A stretch of 54,990 bases of DNA. It comes from Oceanospirillum multiglobuliferum (GTDB lineage: Bacteria > Pseudomonadota > Gammaproteobacteria > Pseudomonadales > Halomonadaceae). Positions 1-8,719 of this stretch are shown one piece after another. How positions within the stretch are numbered: the stretch's first letter is position 1; every line of letters begins with the position of its first letter. The stretch covers positions 1 through 54,990 of the forward strand of contig NZ_FUXG01000021.1 of assembly GCF_900167095.1 (NCBI RefSeq), read 5' to 3'. The position numbers were made by a program, and so were the translations under genes. The notes under the pieces were generated by a model, which had not been told where the DNA came from, made no database searches, and was given only the letters and a program-made list of their open reading frames with translations.

Positions 1-19
1 CGTGAGGCTTGACCATATA
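1..19 (+). rRNA. 23S ribosomal RNA, 3' terminal end (partial)
   Basis: The first bases (CGTGAGGCTTGACCAT) match the conserved 3' terminus of 23S rRNA as found in Pseudomonas and Oceanospirillales, and lie about 160 bases before a 5S gene in the same direction. The rest of the gene lies before the window. The exact 3' end is uncertain by several bases. Confidence 0.8.
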
Positions 20-177
20 ACACCAAAGCAGTTTTTGACTTGCTTAACAATCGACGGATACGTCAGAGATTACAAGCGACAAGCTCAGGCTTGGACGTAA
101 GAATACAAGATACGAACAAAGTAGAAAGTCTAATAACAGATAGGCTTAATTGGCAGACATTCAATCTACACCTTTTT

Positions 178-298
178 TGCTTGACGACAATAGCGTATTG
201 GAACCACCTGATCCCTTCCCGAACTCAGCAGTGAAACGGTACAGCGCCGATGGTAGTGTGGGGTCTCCCCATGTGAGAGTAGGACATCGTCAAGCGCC
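178..298 (+). rRNA. rrf: 5S ribosomal RNA
   Basis: The segment has the 5S core (CCGAACTCAGCAGTGAAAC, then GCGCCGATGGTAGTGTGGGG, then CATGTGAGAGTAGG). Its ends, GCTTGACGA and TCGTCAAGC, pair to form helix I. The length of about 120 nt is normal. It closes an rRNA operon whose 23S tail is at the window start. No tRNA lies between 23S and 5S. Two short reading frames crossing this gene are artefacts. Confidence 0.97.
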
Positions 299-306
299 TT
301 ATATAG

Positions 307-337
307 AACCCCAGTCTAGCGATAGACTGGGGTTTTT
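307..337 (+). terminator. Rho-independent terminator of the rRNA operon
   Basis: A 12-bp perfect stem (AACCCCAGTCTA / TAGACTGGGGTT, loop GCGA) runs directly into a T run, about 10 bases after the 5S 3' end. This is a strong intrinsic terminator for the rRNA transcript. Confidence 0.95.
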
Positions 338-430
338 GCGTTTAAAGCGTTTGGAGTGCTTAACAATAAAAGACGGAAGCTCTTTAGTTTAGTGTTTAGG
401 GGAGATTACAGTTGGAAATTAGAATATTAG

Positions 431-459
431 AAAGTCGGCGTAAAATGTATACCGACTTT
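431..459 (-). terminator. Stem-loop downstream of the soluble MCP gene
   Basis: A perfect 8-bp inverted repeat (AAAGTCGG / CCGACTTT, 13-nt loop) lies 28 bases past the stop of the minus-strand MCP gene. The arm ends in TTT on the minus strand but no long T run follows, so it is a weak or processing-type terminator. The flanks (338-430 and 460-486) show nothing else. Confidence 0.5.
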
Positions 460-486
460 CCTGAGTAGCTATTTGATTAATTATCT

Positions 487-1599
487 TTAAGACTTTTTAG
501 CCCGACGCTGTTTGTCTTCGTCTGCGATTGCATTGAGCACATCAACGACAATACCGCTTTGATCCTCCATCTCTTTTAGATGAGTGAGTGCTGTCCGGCA
601 ATCGCCTGATTGGGCTGATGCGACCGCAGATTGTCCTGCACGATGTACACCTGCATGTGGTGTTTCAAGTTGTTTAAAGTTACGCAGGCTGGAATAGCGT
701 TCTTTGCCCTCACCCTGATAATACCACTTGCCTAAACGGCATTGAGTGTGATCTGTTAGATCATGGCTAGACTTACGGTTAAGTCCTAAATAAGCTTGAT
801 AAACTTCATTTTTATAAACGATATGGTCTAGTTTAACGGTTTCAATGAAGCTTGAAGTTGCACTGCCATCAATGGTTATTTTCATATCTTTAGACAGTTG
901 AACAACTTCTTGAATCAGGGATTCTGCTTCGGCAACAGAGCTACTGATCTCGTGAGCTTCTTCATCCATTAACTTTGCACTGTTAGCCGTTTTGGTTGTC
1001 TGCTGTTCAATGATTTCCACAAGACTCGTGATTTCGGCTGTTGCACTACTAGCACGCTGTGCTAGGCTACGGACCTCATCTGCAACAACCGCAAACCCAC
1101 GGCCATGCTCTCCTGCACGAGCCGCTTCAATTGCAGCATTCAGTGCTAGCAAATTGGTTTGTTCAGAGATGGTATGAATAATATTTACAAACTCTGAAAT
1201 TCGACCTGATGCATCGTCTAACACAGCAACTTCTTTATGAGTACTGCTAGACTGTTGGCTAATCTCTTTAGATTGCACGTTGATTCGAGACAAAAGTGCA
1301 AGGCAGCGGTCAAAAAGCTGATTCGAGTCTTTAAGTGCGCTGCTTTGCTGTGCAAGTTGCTGAGCTGAGTAAGCTACTTTTTCGCGAACCTCATTAAGAG
1401 AGGCGTGTCCTGTACCCCATAAGGTATGAAATTTTTTATTGAGGTCGTGCAGCTCATCTTTGCCATTATTTGTCGACTTTAGTTGATATAGCTCAGATTC
1501 TAGCGCAGACTTCTCTTGGTTTAGGCGCTGATTTTGGGTTTCTAAATCATCTATTTTACGTTGTAGTTCAAGTATCGTTTTCTTGCCGCTGTTCCACAT
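487..1599 (-). CDS. Cytoplasmic methyl-accepting chemotaxis protein with C-terminal CZB zinc-binding domain
   Basis: Soluble chemoreceptor of about 370 aa with no membrane segment. The N-terminus is a coiled coil rich in Leu, Glu and Gln (residues ~8-50). The MCP signalling hairpin follows, with the tip [19 protein letters not shown] (~150-170) that contacts CheA and CheW. The C-terminus (~245-335) is a CZB domain: ...LDHIVYKN..., [12 protein letters not shown] and a PHAGVH motif supply the His/Cys zinc ligands. CZB receptors are known to respond to zinc, hypochlorous acid or redox state; the signal here is inferred only from the domain. A TTG four codons upstream is possible, but the ATG at 1599 has GGAG six bases before it and is preferred. 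The gene stands alone, divergent from the DUF748 gene. Confidence 0.93.
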   Translation of the reverse strand: MWNSGKKTILELQRKIDDLETQNQRLNQEKSALESELYQLKSTNNGKDELHDLNKKFHTLWGTGHASLNEVREKVAYSAQQLAQQSSALKDSNQLFDRCLALLSRINVQSKEISQQSSSTHKEVAVLDDASGRISEFVNIIHTISEQTNLLALNAAIEAARAGEHGRGFAVVADEVRSLAQRASSATAEITSLVEIIEQQTTKTANSAKLMDEEAHEISSSVAEAESLIQEVVQLSKDMKITIDGSATSSFIETVKLDHIVYKNEVYQAYLGLNRKSSHDLTDHTQCRLGKWYYQGEGKERYSSLRNFKQLETPHAGVHRAGQSAVASAQSGDCRTALTHLKEMEDQSGIVVDVLNAIADEDKQRRAKKS

Positions 1600-1791
1600 A
1601 ACCCGCTCCAAGCGATCTAACTGTAGGGTAGATATCGTAACGCAGTGTAAGCAAATATTAATCTTATCTTACCAATGTCTGCATAGTATTGTCATAAATA
1701 AGATTAGATATTTCTGACTCTGCTATATGCCATAAAATGTCTTGTATAAGAGCGGTCATATATTTGACTAAAGTCTTGGGGTGCTTCGTTT

Positions 1792-4314
1792 ATGTTTGTG
1801 CGACTAAAGAAAGGACTATTAACCACTATTTTACTAATAGTGTTGGGTGTGTGTTTGCTACTCAGTCCATGGGGGTTAACCAAGTTAAGCAATTATTTAG
1901 GCCAGCCCTATTTGTTATCTGTGGACAGGGTTAGCTTGACACTACGCCCTTTTGGTTTGCAGTTGCACGATATTGTGTTAGGTAAAGGAGATAGCGCACT
2001 AACGTTAACTCAGTTAGATCTACGTTTGAACCCTGCGGCCTTATGGGGTGAAGTTGCAGAGTTCACGGTTGTGGGTGATCGTTTACGCGTTGGTTATCAA
2101 GGCAATGATCCGATGGTAGCAGGATTAACTTTGCTACAGTGGCAAAAGCAGCTAAAACTTGATGCTGATACCTCAACGCAAGCGCCCTCTAACTCTTTGT
2201 CTTCTACAGCAAGCTCCGAGGAGAAAAGTGACGCATTACCCGCACTAATAATACCAAGCATCCGATTCGCAGAAATTAATCTGCAGTCAGAGCGAGCTGG
2301 CTGGCCTAATGTTGTGATTAAAAATATACAAATGGGCGCAATTAGCACAGAAGCAACAGAGCAGGCTGCAAGTCTAAAAGCATCCATTAATACAGGCAAA
2401 GGCGACTTTCTATTATCAGGATATTTCTATCCTTTAGCTCAGCAGCACAGTGGTGAGTTTGATATTGAAGTTAAACACTTCCAGCCCACGAATCGCTGGC
2501 TAAAGTTTGTCCCAGCGGCACTTAATAGTGTCAATGTTAACGCAAAACTGAAAGCAGCATGGAAACAAAATAAGAGCAGCCCACTACCAAAATTTCATCT
2601 ACAGGGTGATATCAACTTAAATGCACTGCACTGGAAAACACTTGGACAGGATCTTCAGCTTGCTGCATTAGAGCTTAATGGATTAGTGCTTGATGAGCGC
2701 AGTATTCGGCTATCTGATCTGGATTTGCAAAAATTGGCGTTGAAGTTAGATGGTAATCCAAATACGGCAATTCAATACCAACTAGAGCAACTAACATTAT
2801 CAGAATTTATCCTACATCATTGGCTGCAACCTGAGCACTTTGAGCTGGATCTGGTACAGCTTGATTTAACTGGGCAACGTTTTCAGCAAGCTAGTACTGA
2901 TCTATTGTTGCAGAAATTGGCATTATCTAGCGTGGTGATAACACCTTCACAGCTGGCATTGTCACAAGTACTTGGACAGCAGATAGCGCTACAACTGCAT
3001 GGAAAGACTACTGATCTGGCGTCGGGTGCTTCACCTTTGACTAACCAATACCTGCTACAACACTTTGAGCTAAAAGGTTTAGAGCTTGTGGACTGGCAAT
3101 CAAGACCTCAAATAAAACTTAAACAAGCTGTAATTGTTGATGGTGAGTTGAACTGGCAGAAAGAAGAAATAGCGGTTTCAAAAGCTATCCCTACAGCTGA
3201 AGCATCAAAAAGCGAAGTGAAAAATGAGATGCTAGATGCAGGTTCTGTTAATGAAGTTTCAGCTAATGAAGAGCCGGAAAAAGCAAGGGAGCATTTATCT
3301 GTTCAAGTACAACAACTAAACATTCAGCGACAAAAGGTGCTTTACCAAGACCACAATTTACTGAAGCCAACTCAGAGTGAGTTCCTACTGGAGTCCATGA
3401 CATTAAATGATTTTGAATGGCCTTCTGATAAAACCGCTCACTGGACATTAGACGCTTGGCTAGATGGACAGAGTCATTGGCTATTAGCAGGAAGTTTACA
3501 GCCGGAACCATTAGTATTTACCGCTACAGGCAGTCAAAAAGGGTTAGCACTACCCTCTATTAGTCCTTATGCAGAACAGGTTGCCCAAGTTTATTTTCTG
3601 CAAGGTGTCATGGATAACCAAATTAAGTTGGATTTTGAGCAAGATCATCTTAAAGGCGAAATAGGCTTTTTGTTTCATCAGCTTGATATGTCGCTAAAAG
3701 GTGAATTTGCCTCGCAAAACTTACCCTTGCAAATGGCTCTTTCGATATTAGAAGACAGTGATGACCGTATAGAACTAAACATTAGCATTGACAAAAAAGG
3801 CGATGAATTGAAAGTCGGAAGTGCCGATGTGATTCGCGAATTTATTCTCAGTGCCAGCCAAAAAGGCGCACTTAGCTACTTGAAATATACCCTTCAGCCT
3901 TTTGCTTCTCTAATGACTTTAAAAAGCCTAGGAGAAAGCTTGTTAGAAGGAGGAGCAATACCTCTTGAGCCTGTCGAGTTTGAACTGCTTCAAGCAGAGT
4001 TGAATGCTCAGCAAAAAGCCTATGCTGATAAAATAGGTGTGATACTAAAAGAGCGCACAGCTTTGAAGCTAACGAGCTGTTTGCGTTCTAATCAGGCGGA
4101 GTACCAGTTGCTACTGGAGCAGAATAAGGGAGATGTTAAGCTCAGCCAAAAAGCATTTTTGACACTAGAGCAAGGACGTTTAAGGCAATGGCGCAGAATT
4201 ATGGCCAGCAAAGGAGTTGCTAGCCAATTAAAAGCCTGTGAATTACCAAGAAAAGAACTCAGTTCGCAGGATGCTAATGGTCCTGCAATGCTAGTATTAA
4301 AGTTAGCACCATGA
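1792..4314 (+). CDS. DUF748 / AsmA-like inner-membrane-anchored periplasmic protein
   Basis: 840 aa. One N-terminal membrane segment (residues ~8-26, KKGLLTTILLIVLGVCLLL) is followed by a very long beta-rich periplasmic part. This is typical of the DUF748 branch of the AsmA/TamB-like proteins: early LxLRPFGLQLHDIVLG and LRLNPAALW motifs, repeated short amphipathic strands, and a low-complexity Glu/Ser linker (~450-500). AsmA-like proteins are linked to lipid traffic to the outer membrane; the function of DUF748 members is not firmly established. There is no strong ribosome site before the ATG, and the start is chosen because it just precedes the membrane segment. A lipoprotein gene follows after 34 bases, so the two probably form an operon. 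Confidence 0.85.
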   Translation: MFVRLKKGLLTTILLIVLGVCLLLSPWGLTKLSNYLGQPYLLSVDRVSLTLRPFGLQLHDIVLGKGDSALTLTQLDLRLNPAALWGEVAEFTVVGDRLRVGYQGNDPMVAGLTLLQWQKQLKLDADTSTQAPSNSLSSTASSEEKSDALPALIIPSIRFAEINLQSERAGWPNVVIKNIQMGAISTEATEQAASLKASINTGKGDFLLSGYFYPLAQQHSGEFDIEVKHFQPTNRWLKFVPAALNSVNVNAKLKAAWKQNKSSPLPKFHLQGDINLNALHWKTLGQDLQLAALELNGLVLDERSIRLSDLDLQKLALKLDGNPNTAIQYQLEQLTLSEFILHHWLQPEHFELDLVQLDLTGQRFQQASTDLLLQKLALSSVVITPSQLALSQVLGQQIALQLHGKTTDLASGASPLTNQYLLQHFELKGLELVDWQSRPQIKLKQAVIVDGELNWQKEEIAVSKAIPTAEASKSEVKNEMLDAGSVNEVSANEEPEKAREHLSVQVQQLNIQRQKVLYQDHNLLKPTQSEFLLESMTLNDFEWPSDKTAHWTLDAWLDGQSHWLLAGSLQPEPLVFTATGSQKGLALPSISPYAEQVAQVYFLQGVMDNQIKLDFEQDHLKGEIGFLFHQLDMSLKGEFASQNLPLQMALSILEDSDDRIELNISIDKKGDELKVGSADVIREFILSASQKGALSYLKYTLQPFASLMTLKSLGESLLEGGAIPLEPVEFELLQAELNAQQKAYADKIGVILKERTALKLTSCLRSNQAEYQLLLEQNKGDVKLSQKAFLTLEQGRLRQWRRIMASKGVASQLKACELPRKELSSQDANGPAMLVLKLAP

Positions 4315-4348
4315 TGATTTTAACAACCCTTTAGGGAGATCGGGAATA

Positions 4349-5044
4349 ATGAAAACAAGTCACTATTTATTGGCGACATCTTTGGCCGTTACATTATTGG
4401 CGGGCTGTGCCAGCGATGATGTTCAAGAGCAGCCGATGGAGCAAATGAGTGAGCAAAATGTAATGGGGGGGGCAGGCCCTATGACGTTGGCACATATCAA
4501 TCATGTCCGCAGCCGATGGGCAGATACACCTAATCAAGTGGGTTTGTTAACGATAGCTAGGGAAGAGGCTGCTATAGCTCGTACTCACGCTCACTTGGCG
4601 GCAAAAAAAGCAGATAATACGGACTGGGTGAAAATGCATGCCGTACATATTAAACATGCATTAATACCTAATGGCGAAAAGGGACCAGGGAAGGGCTACG
4701 GTTTGATTAAAGCCGTTGCAGGTGTCCAAAAGCACACAATGTTGGCATTAGAGCAAGATGATAAGTCTCAAGCCGTAGCACTTTATGGCGAGCAGATTGT
4801 TGCTAGTACCGATAGTATAAATATGCGTTTGGAACAGATGTACAATCTAGTTGCTGAAATATTAAGAGCACCTAGAAGTGAAAACCTATCATCTCAAGCG
4901 CACATGTTAGCCAAACTATCAGACCAAGTTCTGATGGGCGAAGACCTGAATCAAGATGGTGAGATTGATTGGCGTAACAATGAACCTGGGCTGAATCAAA
5001 CCCTGCGTTATCTTAATGATCTAAGTCAAAAAGAAGCGCTATAA
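4349..5044 (+). CDS. Hypothetical outer-membrane lipoprotein with an EF-hand-like loop
   Basis: 231 aa. A type II signal peptide ends in the lipobox LLAGC (Cys at ~20), followed by Ser-Asp-Asp, so sorting by the Lol pathway to the outer membrane is likely. The body is mostly helical with several His residues (HTHAHLAAKKA; MHAVHIKHAL). Near the C-terminus (~205-214) the stretch DLNQDGEIDW fits a calcium-binding EF-hand loop. I do not recognise the family. A GGGAG ribosome site lies 9-13 bases before the ATG. It follows the DUF748 gene by 34 bases and is followed by a terminator, so the pair is probably one transcript. A structural role in the envelope is only a guess. Confidence 0.8.
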   Translation: MKTSHYLLATSLAVTLLAGCASDDVQEQPMEQMSEQNVMGGAGPMTLAHINHVRSRWADTPNQVGLLTIAREEAAIARTHAHLAAKKADNTDWVKMHAVHIKHALIPNGEKGPGKGYGLIKAVAGVQKHTMLALEQDDKSQAVALYGEQIVASTDSINMRLEQMYNLVAEILRAPRSENLSSQAHMLAKLSDQVLMGEDLNQDGEIDWRNNEPGLNQTLRYLNDLSQKEAL

Positions 5045-5088
5045 AAGTCCAGTGGAGCCTAAAATCACGAGTCAAATCCTATAAAAAG

Positions 5089-5137
5089 CCCCTCAATATG
5101 ATCCTGTTCACATTGAGGGAGGCTGGTCGTTTTTATT
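5089..5137 (+). terminator. Intrinsic terminator after the lipoprotein gene
   Basis: Hairpin with arms CCTCAAT..TG and CA.ATTGAGG around a short loop, followed within about 12 bases by a T-rich run (GTCGTTTTTATT). It lies 45 bases after the lipoprotein stop and separates that unit from the next MCP gene. Confidence 0.7.
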
Positions 5138-5256
5138 ACTTATTTGATTTATAAGGGATTATTCTTATTGAAGTCTATCTTATACATATTTTTTGTATGC
5201 CTATGTGTCATCGTGTAAACTAATTGACAGTCGACATATTTGAAGTGAATCCCACC

Positions 5257-6939
5257 ATGATCCTACCCAGCCTTAAAAGCAAAACCTTAGTGTTTGTTGT
5301 CATCAGTATTGTCTTTCTGTTAGTACAGATGGTAATGCTGCGTAATGAAACCTCGCAGGTCATACTTAATGTAGAACAATTGGCTGAGCAACGTATTCCC
5401 CAGTTGGAAAAAGCCCATGAGATGCAAATTGCGGTGATCCAAGTGCAGCAGTGGTTGACCGATATCAGTGCCACTCGAGGCTTAGATGGACTCAATGATG
5501 GCTTTGATGTAGCGGAAGAAAATGCGGTGCTCTTTCGCCAGCGCACAAACGAATTGCAACAAGTGGATCAGGCTAACGCAGCATTTTACCGTGAGTTATT
5601 GCCTGTTTTTGAAGCTTATTACAACACGGGCAAAAAAATGGCGCAGGGCTATATTTCTGAAGGGCCTGCAGTTGGGAACAAATTAATGGCGGAGTTTGAC
5701 AGCACCGCCACAGCGATCAATGAAAAAATTGATCAATTAATGGTTTCGCATAAAAACAATACCAATACAGCGCTGGCTCAAGCGGTTGCAAGTGCCAAAA
5801 GTACTCAAAACACCAGTATGTTATTCACGGGCTTATTGGCATTGCTAATGCTGTCGCTAACTGCAGGATTAAGCTTTTTTGTGCTGACCCCTATTAAGCG
5901 CATGTTTATATTGGTTGAGGAGCTGGGTAAAGGTGAGGGTGACCTATCGCAGCGTTTACCGGAAGATCGCAAAGATGAAATTGGTGATTTAGCGCGCTCA
6001 TTTAACCATTTTCTAACTAAAACGGATCAAACGGTTGCTACCGTGATGAAGTCTGTGGTGCGTTTGATTCCAATGGCAGATGAGCTGTCTGAAACCAATA
6101 CCCATGTTCAAGACCGTATCATGAAACAGAATGAACAGAGTAAAAAAGTGCACAGCTGCATGCACACTACCCGTGATGCCTCTGACTCTGTTGCAAGTGC
6201 GGTACAACGTATTTCTGCTGCCACCACTCAAGGCTACGACCGCGTTCAGCGTGGCCAAGAGGTTGTGATTAGCTCCAGTCAAACAATGGAGCGTTTGGCA
6301 TTACGTTTAGGCCAAGCCCAAGACACCATTACCCGACTCAGCGAGAGCAGTGAGCGCATTGAGGGGGTGATTGATGTGATTCGTAGCATCGCAGAGCAAA
6401 CCAATTTGTTGGCTTTAAACGCGGCTATCGAAGCGGCTCGTGCAGGTGAAGCTGGCCGTGGTTTTGCTGTGGTCGCCGATGAGGTACGTGGCTTGGCAGG
6501 TAAAACCCACGAATCAACCGCAGAAGTTCAATCTATGGTCGAAGCGATTCGCAACCAAACCCAAGAGGTGGTTGAGGTCATGGGGCAAAGTATCAGTGAG
6601 GCTAACGCCAGTCGTGAATTAACAGAGGCGAGCAAAGAAAGTCTATCTGAAATTAATGATGCTATTTTGCATATCAAAAGCTGCTCAGAAGAGATTCTTG
6701 AGGCTATCAGCATTCAAGGTGATAACTTTGACAAAGTTGGTCGTAACTTCGATGTAATGGATGAATACTTCCGAGAAACATTAGCCTCAGGTCAGCTGAC
6801 GTTTAGCTTTGGCGAAGATTTGAAAAAAATGAGTGCCAAGTTACAGAAGTTAATGGGTGAGTTTAAGGTAACTGATCGCAGTATTAGCACCAAACAGCGT
6901 GCCGGTGTACGCGTTAATCAAGAGGCGGAGCTGTTCTAA
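5257..6939 (+). CDS. Transmembrane methyl-accepting chemotaxis protein
   Basis: Chemoreceptor of 560 aa. TM1 spans residues ~9-28. A helical periplasmic sensor of about 150 residues, probably a four-helix bundle, follows. TM2 is at ~185-208, then a HAMP domain ([25 protein letters not shown]). The signalling hairpin has the tip [23 protein letters not shown]. The C-terminus ends in ...NQEAELF and has no NWETF-type CheR tether, so adaptation would rely on other receptors or direct binding. A TTG start 11 codons upstream exists, but the ATG at 5257 begins directly before the basic residue and TM1 and is preferred; its ribosome site is weak. The 3' end overlaps the convergent MocR gene by 26 bases. 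Confidence 0.93.
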   Translation: MILPSLKSKTLVFVVISIVFLLVQMVMLRNETSQVILNVEQLAEQRIPQLEKAHEMQIAVIQVQQWLTDISATRGLDGLNDGFDVAEENAVLFRQRTNELQQVDQANAAFYRELLPVFEAYYNTGKKMAQGYISEGPAVGNKLMAEFDSTATAINEKIDQLMVSHKNNTNTALAQAVASAKSTQNTSMLFTGLLALLMLSLTAGLSFFVLTPIKRMFILVEELGKGEGDLSQRLPEDRKDEIGDLARSFNHFLTKTDQTVATVMKSVVRLIPMADELSETNTHVQDRIMKQNEQSKKVHSCMHTTRDASDSVASAVQRISAATTQGYDRVQRGQEVVISSSQTMERLALRLGQAQDTITRLSESSERIEGVIDVIRSIAEQTNLLALNAAIEAARAGEAGRGFAVVADEVRGLAGKTHESTAEVQSMVEAIRNQTQEVVEVMGQSISEANASRELTEASKESLSEINDAILHIKSCSEEILEAISIQGDNFDKVGRNFDVMDEYFRETLASGQLTFSFGEDLKKMSAKLQKLMGEFKVTDRSISTKQRAGVRVNQEAELF

Positions 6940-8353
6940 GCGCCAGCTCTCCTAATGTTTTTAATGCGTTTTCAACTGTGCTACTCCAAGGAATAGCACA
7001 GTTGAGACGCAAATAGTTCTGATACTGCTCTCGTGCTGAAAACAGTCGCCCCGGCATGACACCAATCCCTTCTTGCAACGCTAAATGATGCAAATTCATT
7101 GAATCGACCCCTTCCGGTAGACGTACCCACAAAATATAGCCTCCAGAGGGGTGGCTTAGGCTGGTGCCCTCTGGGAAATAACGCATGACAGCAGCACTCA
7201 TCTTTTGCACTTGTGTGGCATAAGATGATTGGATACGCCGTAAATGACGGTCATAGCCACCGTTGGCGAGAAACTCAGCTACAGCCATCTGGCTTAATGT
7301 GGATGTGCCAACACTGCTAAAAGATTTCAGAAACTCTAGCTGAGATTGGTAGCGACCTGCAGAAACCCAACCAACTCGTAAGCCTGAAGCAATTGATTTT
7401 GAAACTGAAGAGCAGTAGAGCACTCTGCCGTCTTCATCATAGGCTTTAATCGCTTTTGGCCGACTGCCCGAATAGTTAAGATCGCCAAAGAGATCATCTT
7501 CTATCACAGGAATCTGTAATGGTTTTAACATTGCCAGCAACTGTTTGCGATGAGCGTCAGGCATAGTTGAACCTAACGGGTTGTTGTTAGTGGGTACTAG
7601 CGCAACTGCTTTAATCGGCCATTGCTCTAAGGCGAGCTTAAGCGCTTCTAAACTAATACCTTGTTCTGGGTGACAGGGAATCTCAACGGCTTTCATACCT
7701 TGAGATTCAATGGCCTGTAGCAAGCCCACAAACGCAGGGCTTTCTATTGCGATCACATCTCCTGCTTTAGCCACGGCTCTTAAACAAAGTGTTAGGGCTT
7801 CTTGGCAACCATTGGTGATGACAATTTCATTGGCGCTAACATGGCAGCCCGACTCTGCCATACGCTTAGCCAACTGCAAGCGTAACTCTTCTAATCCTGG
7901 TGGGAAAACAGACACCACCACCTCATCCATACGCTGGCGCACCAAGCTACCCATAATGCGTTGCAACTGCTTAACAGGTAAAAACTCAGCAGATGGAATC
8001 GCTGCACCAAGATTAATCAAACGTGGTTGTTGGCAACGTTTGAGCACCTCCGCAGCAGATTGCTTAATACTGACCGCAGTAGGTAGCGCTAAATCATCGG
8101 CTGCTTTTGATAGCATAAAAGCTGAACTAACAGGCAAGCGTACCCTCTCTCGGACATAAAAACCGGATTGAGGGCGAGACTCGATATGTTGGCGCAGCTC
8201 CAATTGCTCATAAGCGCTTTGAATGGTTGCTATACTGACCTGTTTTTGTTTGCTTAGCCTGCGAATAGAAGGCAGCTTGTCACCTACTTGAAATACGCCT
8301 TGGTCGATCTGAGAGGCCAATTCATCTGCAATCTGTTGATATAAGGTTGACAT
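6914..8353 (-). CDS. MocR/GntR-family PLP-dependent transcriptional regulator
   Basis: 479 aa. An N-terminal GntR winged helix (residues ~1-70: [36 protein letters not shown]) is joined by a linker to a fold-type I aminotransferase-like domain. Visible are the TNGCQEAL segment, NPLG, the [12 protein letters not shown] aspartate region and [15 protein letters not shown], whose lysine should bind PLP. MocR regulators sense PLP or amino-acid derivatives. The ATG at 8353 is chosen over a longer reading because the domain starts there. It is divergent from the indolepyruvate oxidoreductase gene, with a three-copy repeat between them, so it probably controls that gene and itself. The 26-base tail overlap with the MCP gene is unusual. 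Confidence 0.93.
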   Translation of the reverse strand: MSTLYQQIADELASQIDQGVFQVGDKLPSIRRLSKQKQVSIATIQSAYEQLELRQHIESRPQSGFYVRERVRLPVSSAFMLSKAADDLALPTAVSIKQSAAEVLKRCQQPRLINLGAAIPSAEFLPVKQLQRIMGSLVRQRMDEVVVSVFPPGLEELRLQLAKRMAESGCHVSANEIVITNGCQEALTLCLRAVAKAGDVIAIESPAFVGLLQAIESQGMKAVEIPCHPEQGISLEALKLALEQWPIKAVALVPTNNNPLGSTMPDAHRKQLLAMLKPLQIPVIEDDLFGDLNYSGSRPKAIKAYDEDGRVLYCSSVSKSIASGLRVGWVSAGRYQSQLEFLKSFSSVGTSTLSQMAVAEFLANGGYDRHLRRIQSSYATQVQKMSAAVMRYFPEGTSLSHPSGGYILWVRLPEGVDSMNLHHLALQEGIGVMPGRLFSAREQYQNYLRLNCAIPWSSTVENALKTLGELALRTAPPLD

Positions 8354-8534
8354 ACTTTGTTCTCTACACTGCTGACTGAGGCCACAAAACAAAACGAGGC
8401 GATAAAAGAAAAGATAGCGATGATCAGTGTTTGACTACTATTAAAACTAGAGTTACGTGGTTATCAAAAGTAACCCTATAGAGGGTTCGCTTGTTGAAAG
8501 CTGCTCATTGTGATCTCTTGTCGTGCTTTTGATA

Positions 8535-8588
8535 GGTACAGTTTAGGTGAAAGCTAGCAGTACAGTTACTATAAATTGAAACTGTACC
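8535..8588. promoter_or_regulatory. Candidate MocR operator: three TACAGTT boxes
   Basis: GGTACAGTTT (8535-8544) and AAACTGTACC (8579-8588) form a perfect 10-bp inverted repeat. A third box AGTACAGTT (8559-8567) lies between them in the first orientation. They sit in the 366-base gap between a MocR regulator gene and the oxidoreductase gene. Mixed direct and inverted repeats are typical of MocR operators. Assignment to this regulator is inferred. Confidence 0.65.
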
Positions 8589-8657
8589 GATTCAATCAGT
8601 AAAAACTAGCTCTGCAACAGATCAGTAATATTGACCAAAATACTGGGTAATCAAAAA

Positions 8658-8689
8658 AGGTAGGCGTACTGCAGCTAAAAGACCTACCT
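8658..8689 (+). other. Leader stem-loop before the indolepyruvate oxidoreductase gene
   Basis: AGGTAGG (8658-8664) and CCTACCT (8683-8689) are complementary, with an 18-nt loop, and end 30 bases before the start codon. It may be a leader hairpin or an extra operator. The rest of 8354-8719 beyond this and the three boxes shows no recognisable element. Confidence 0.35.
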
Positions 8690-8719
8690 AATTAGCCAGA
8701 ATAATTATAAGGCAGGGTC

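Noticed and set aside
40-392. Two short open frames over the 23S-5S spacer and the 5S gene
   Set aside because: They overlap a clear 5S rRNA and its terminator and encode no recognisable protein.
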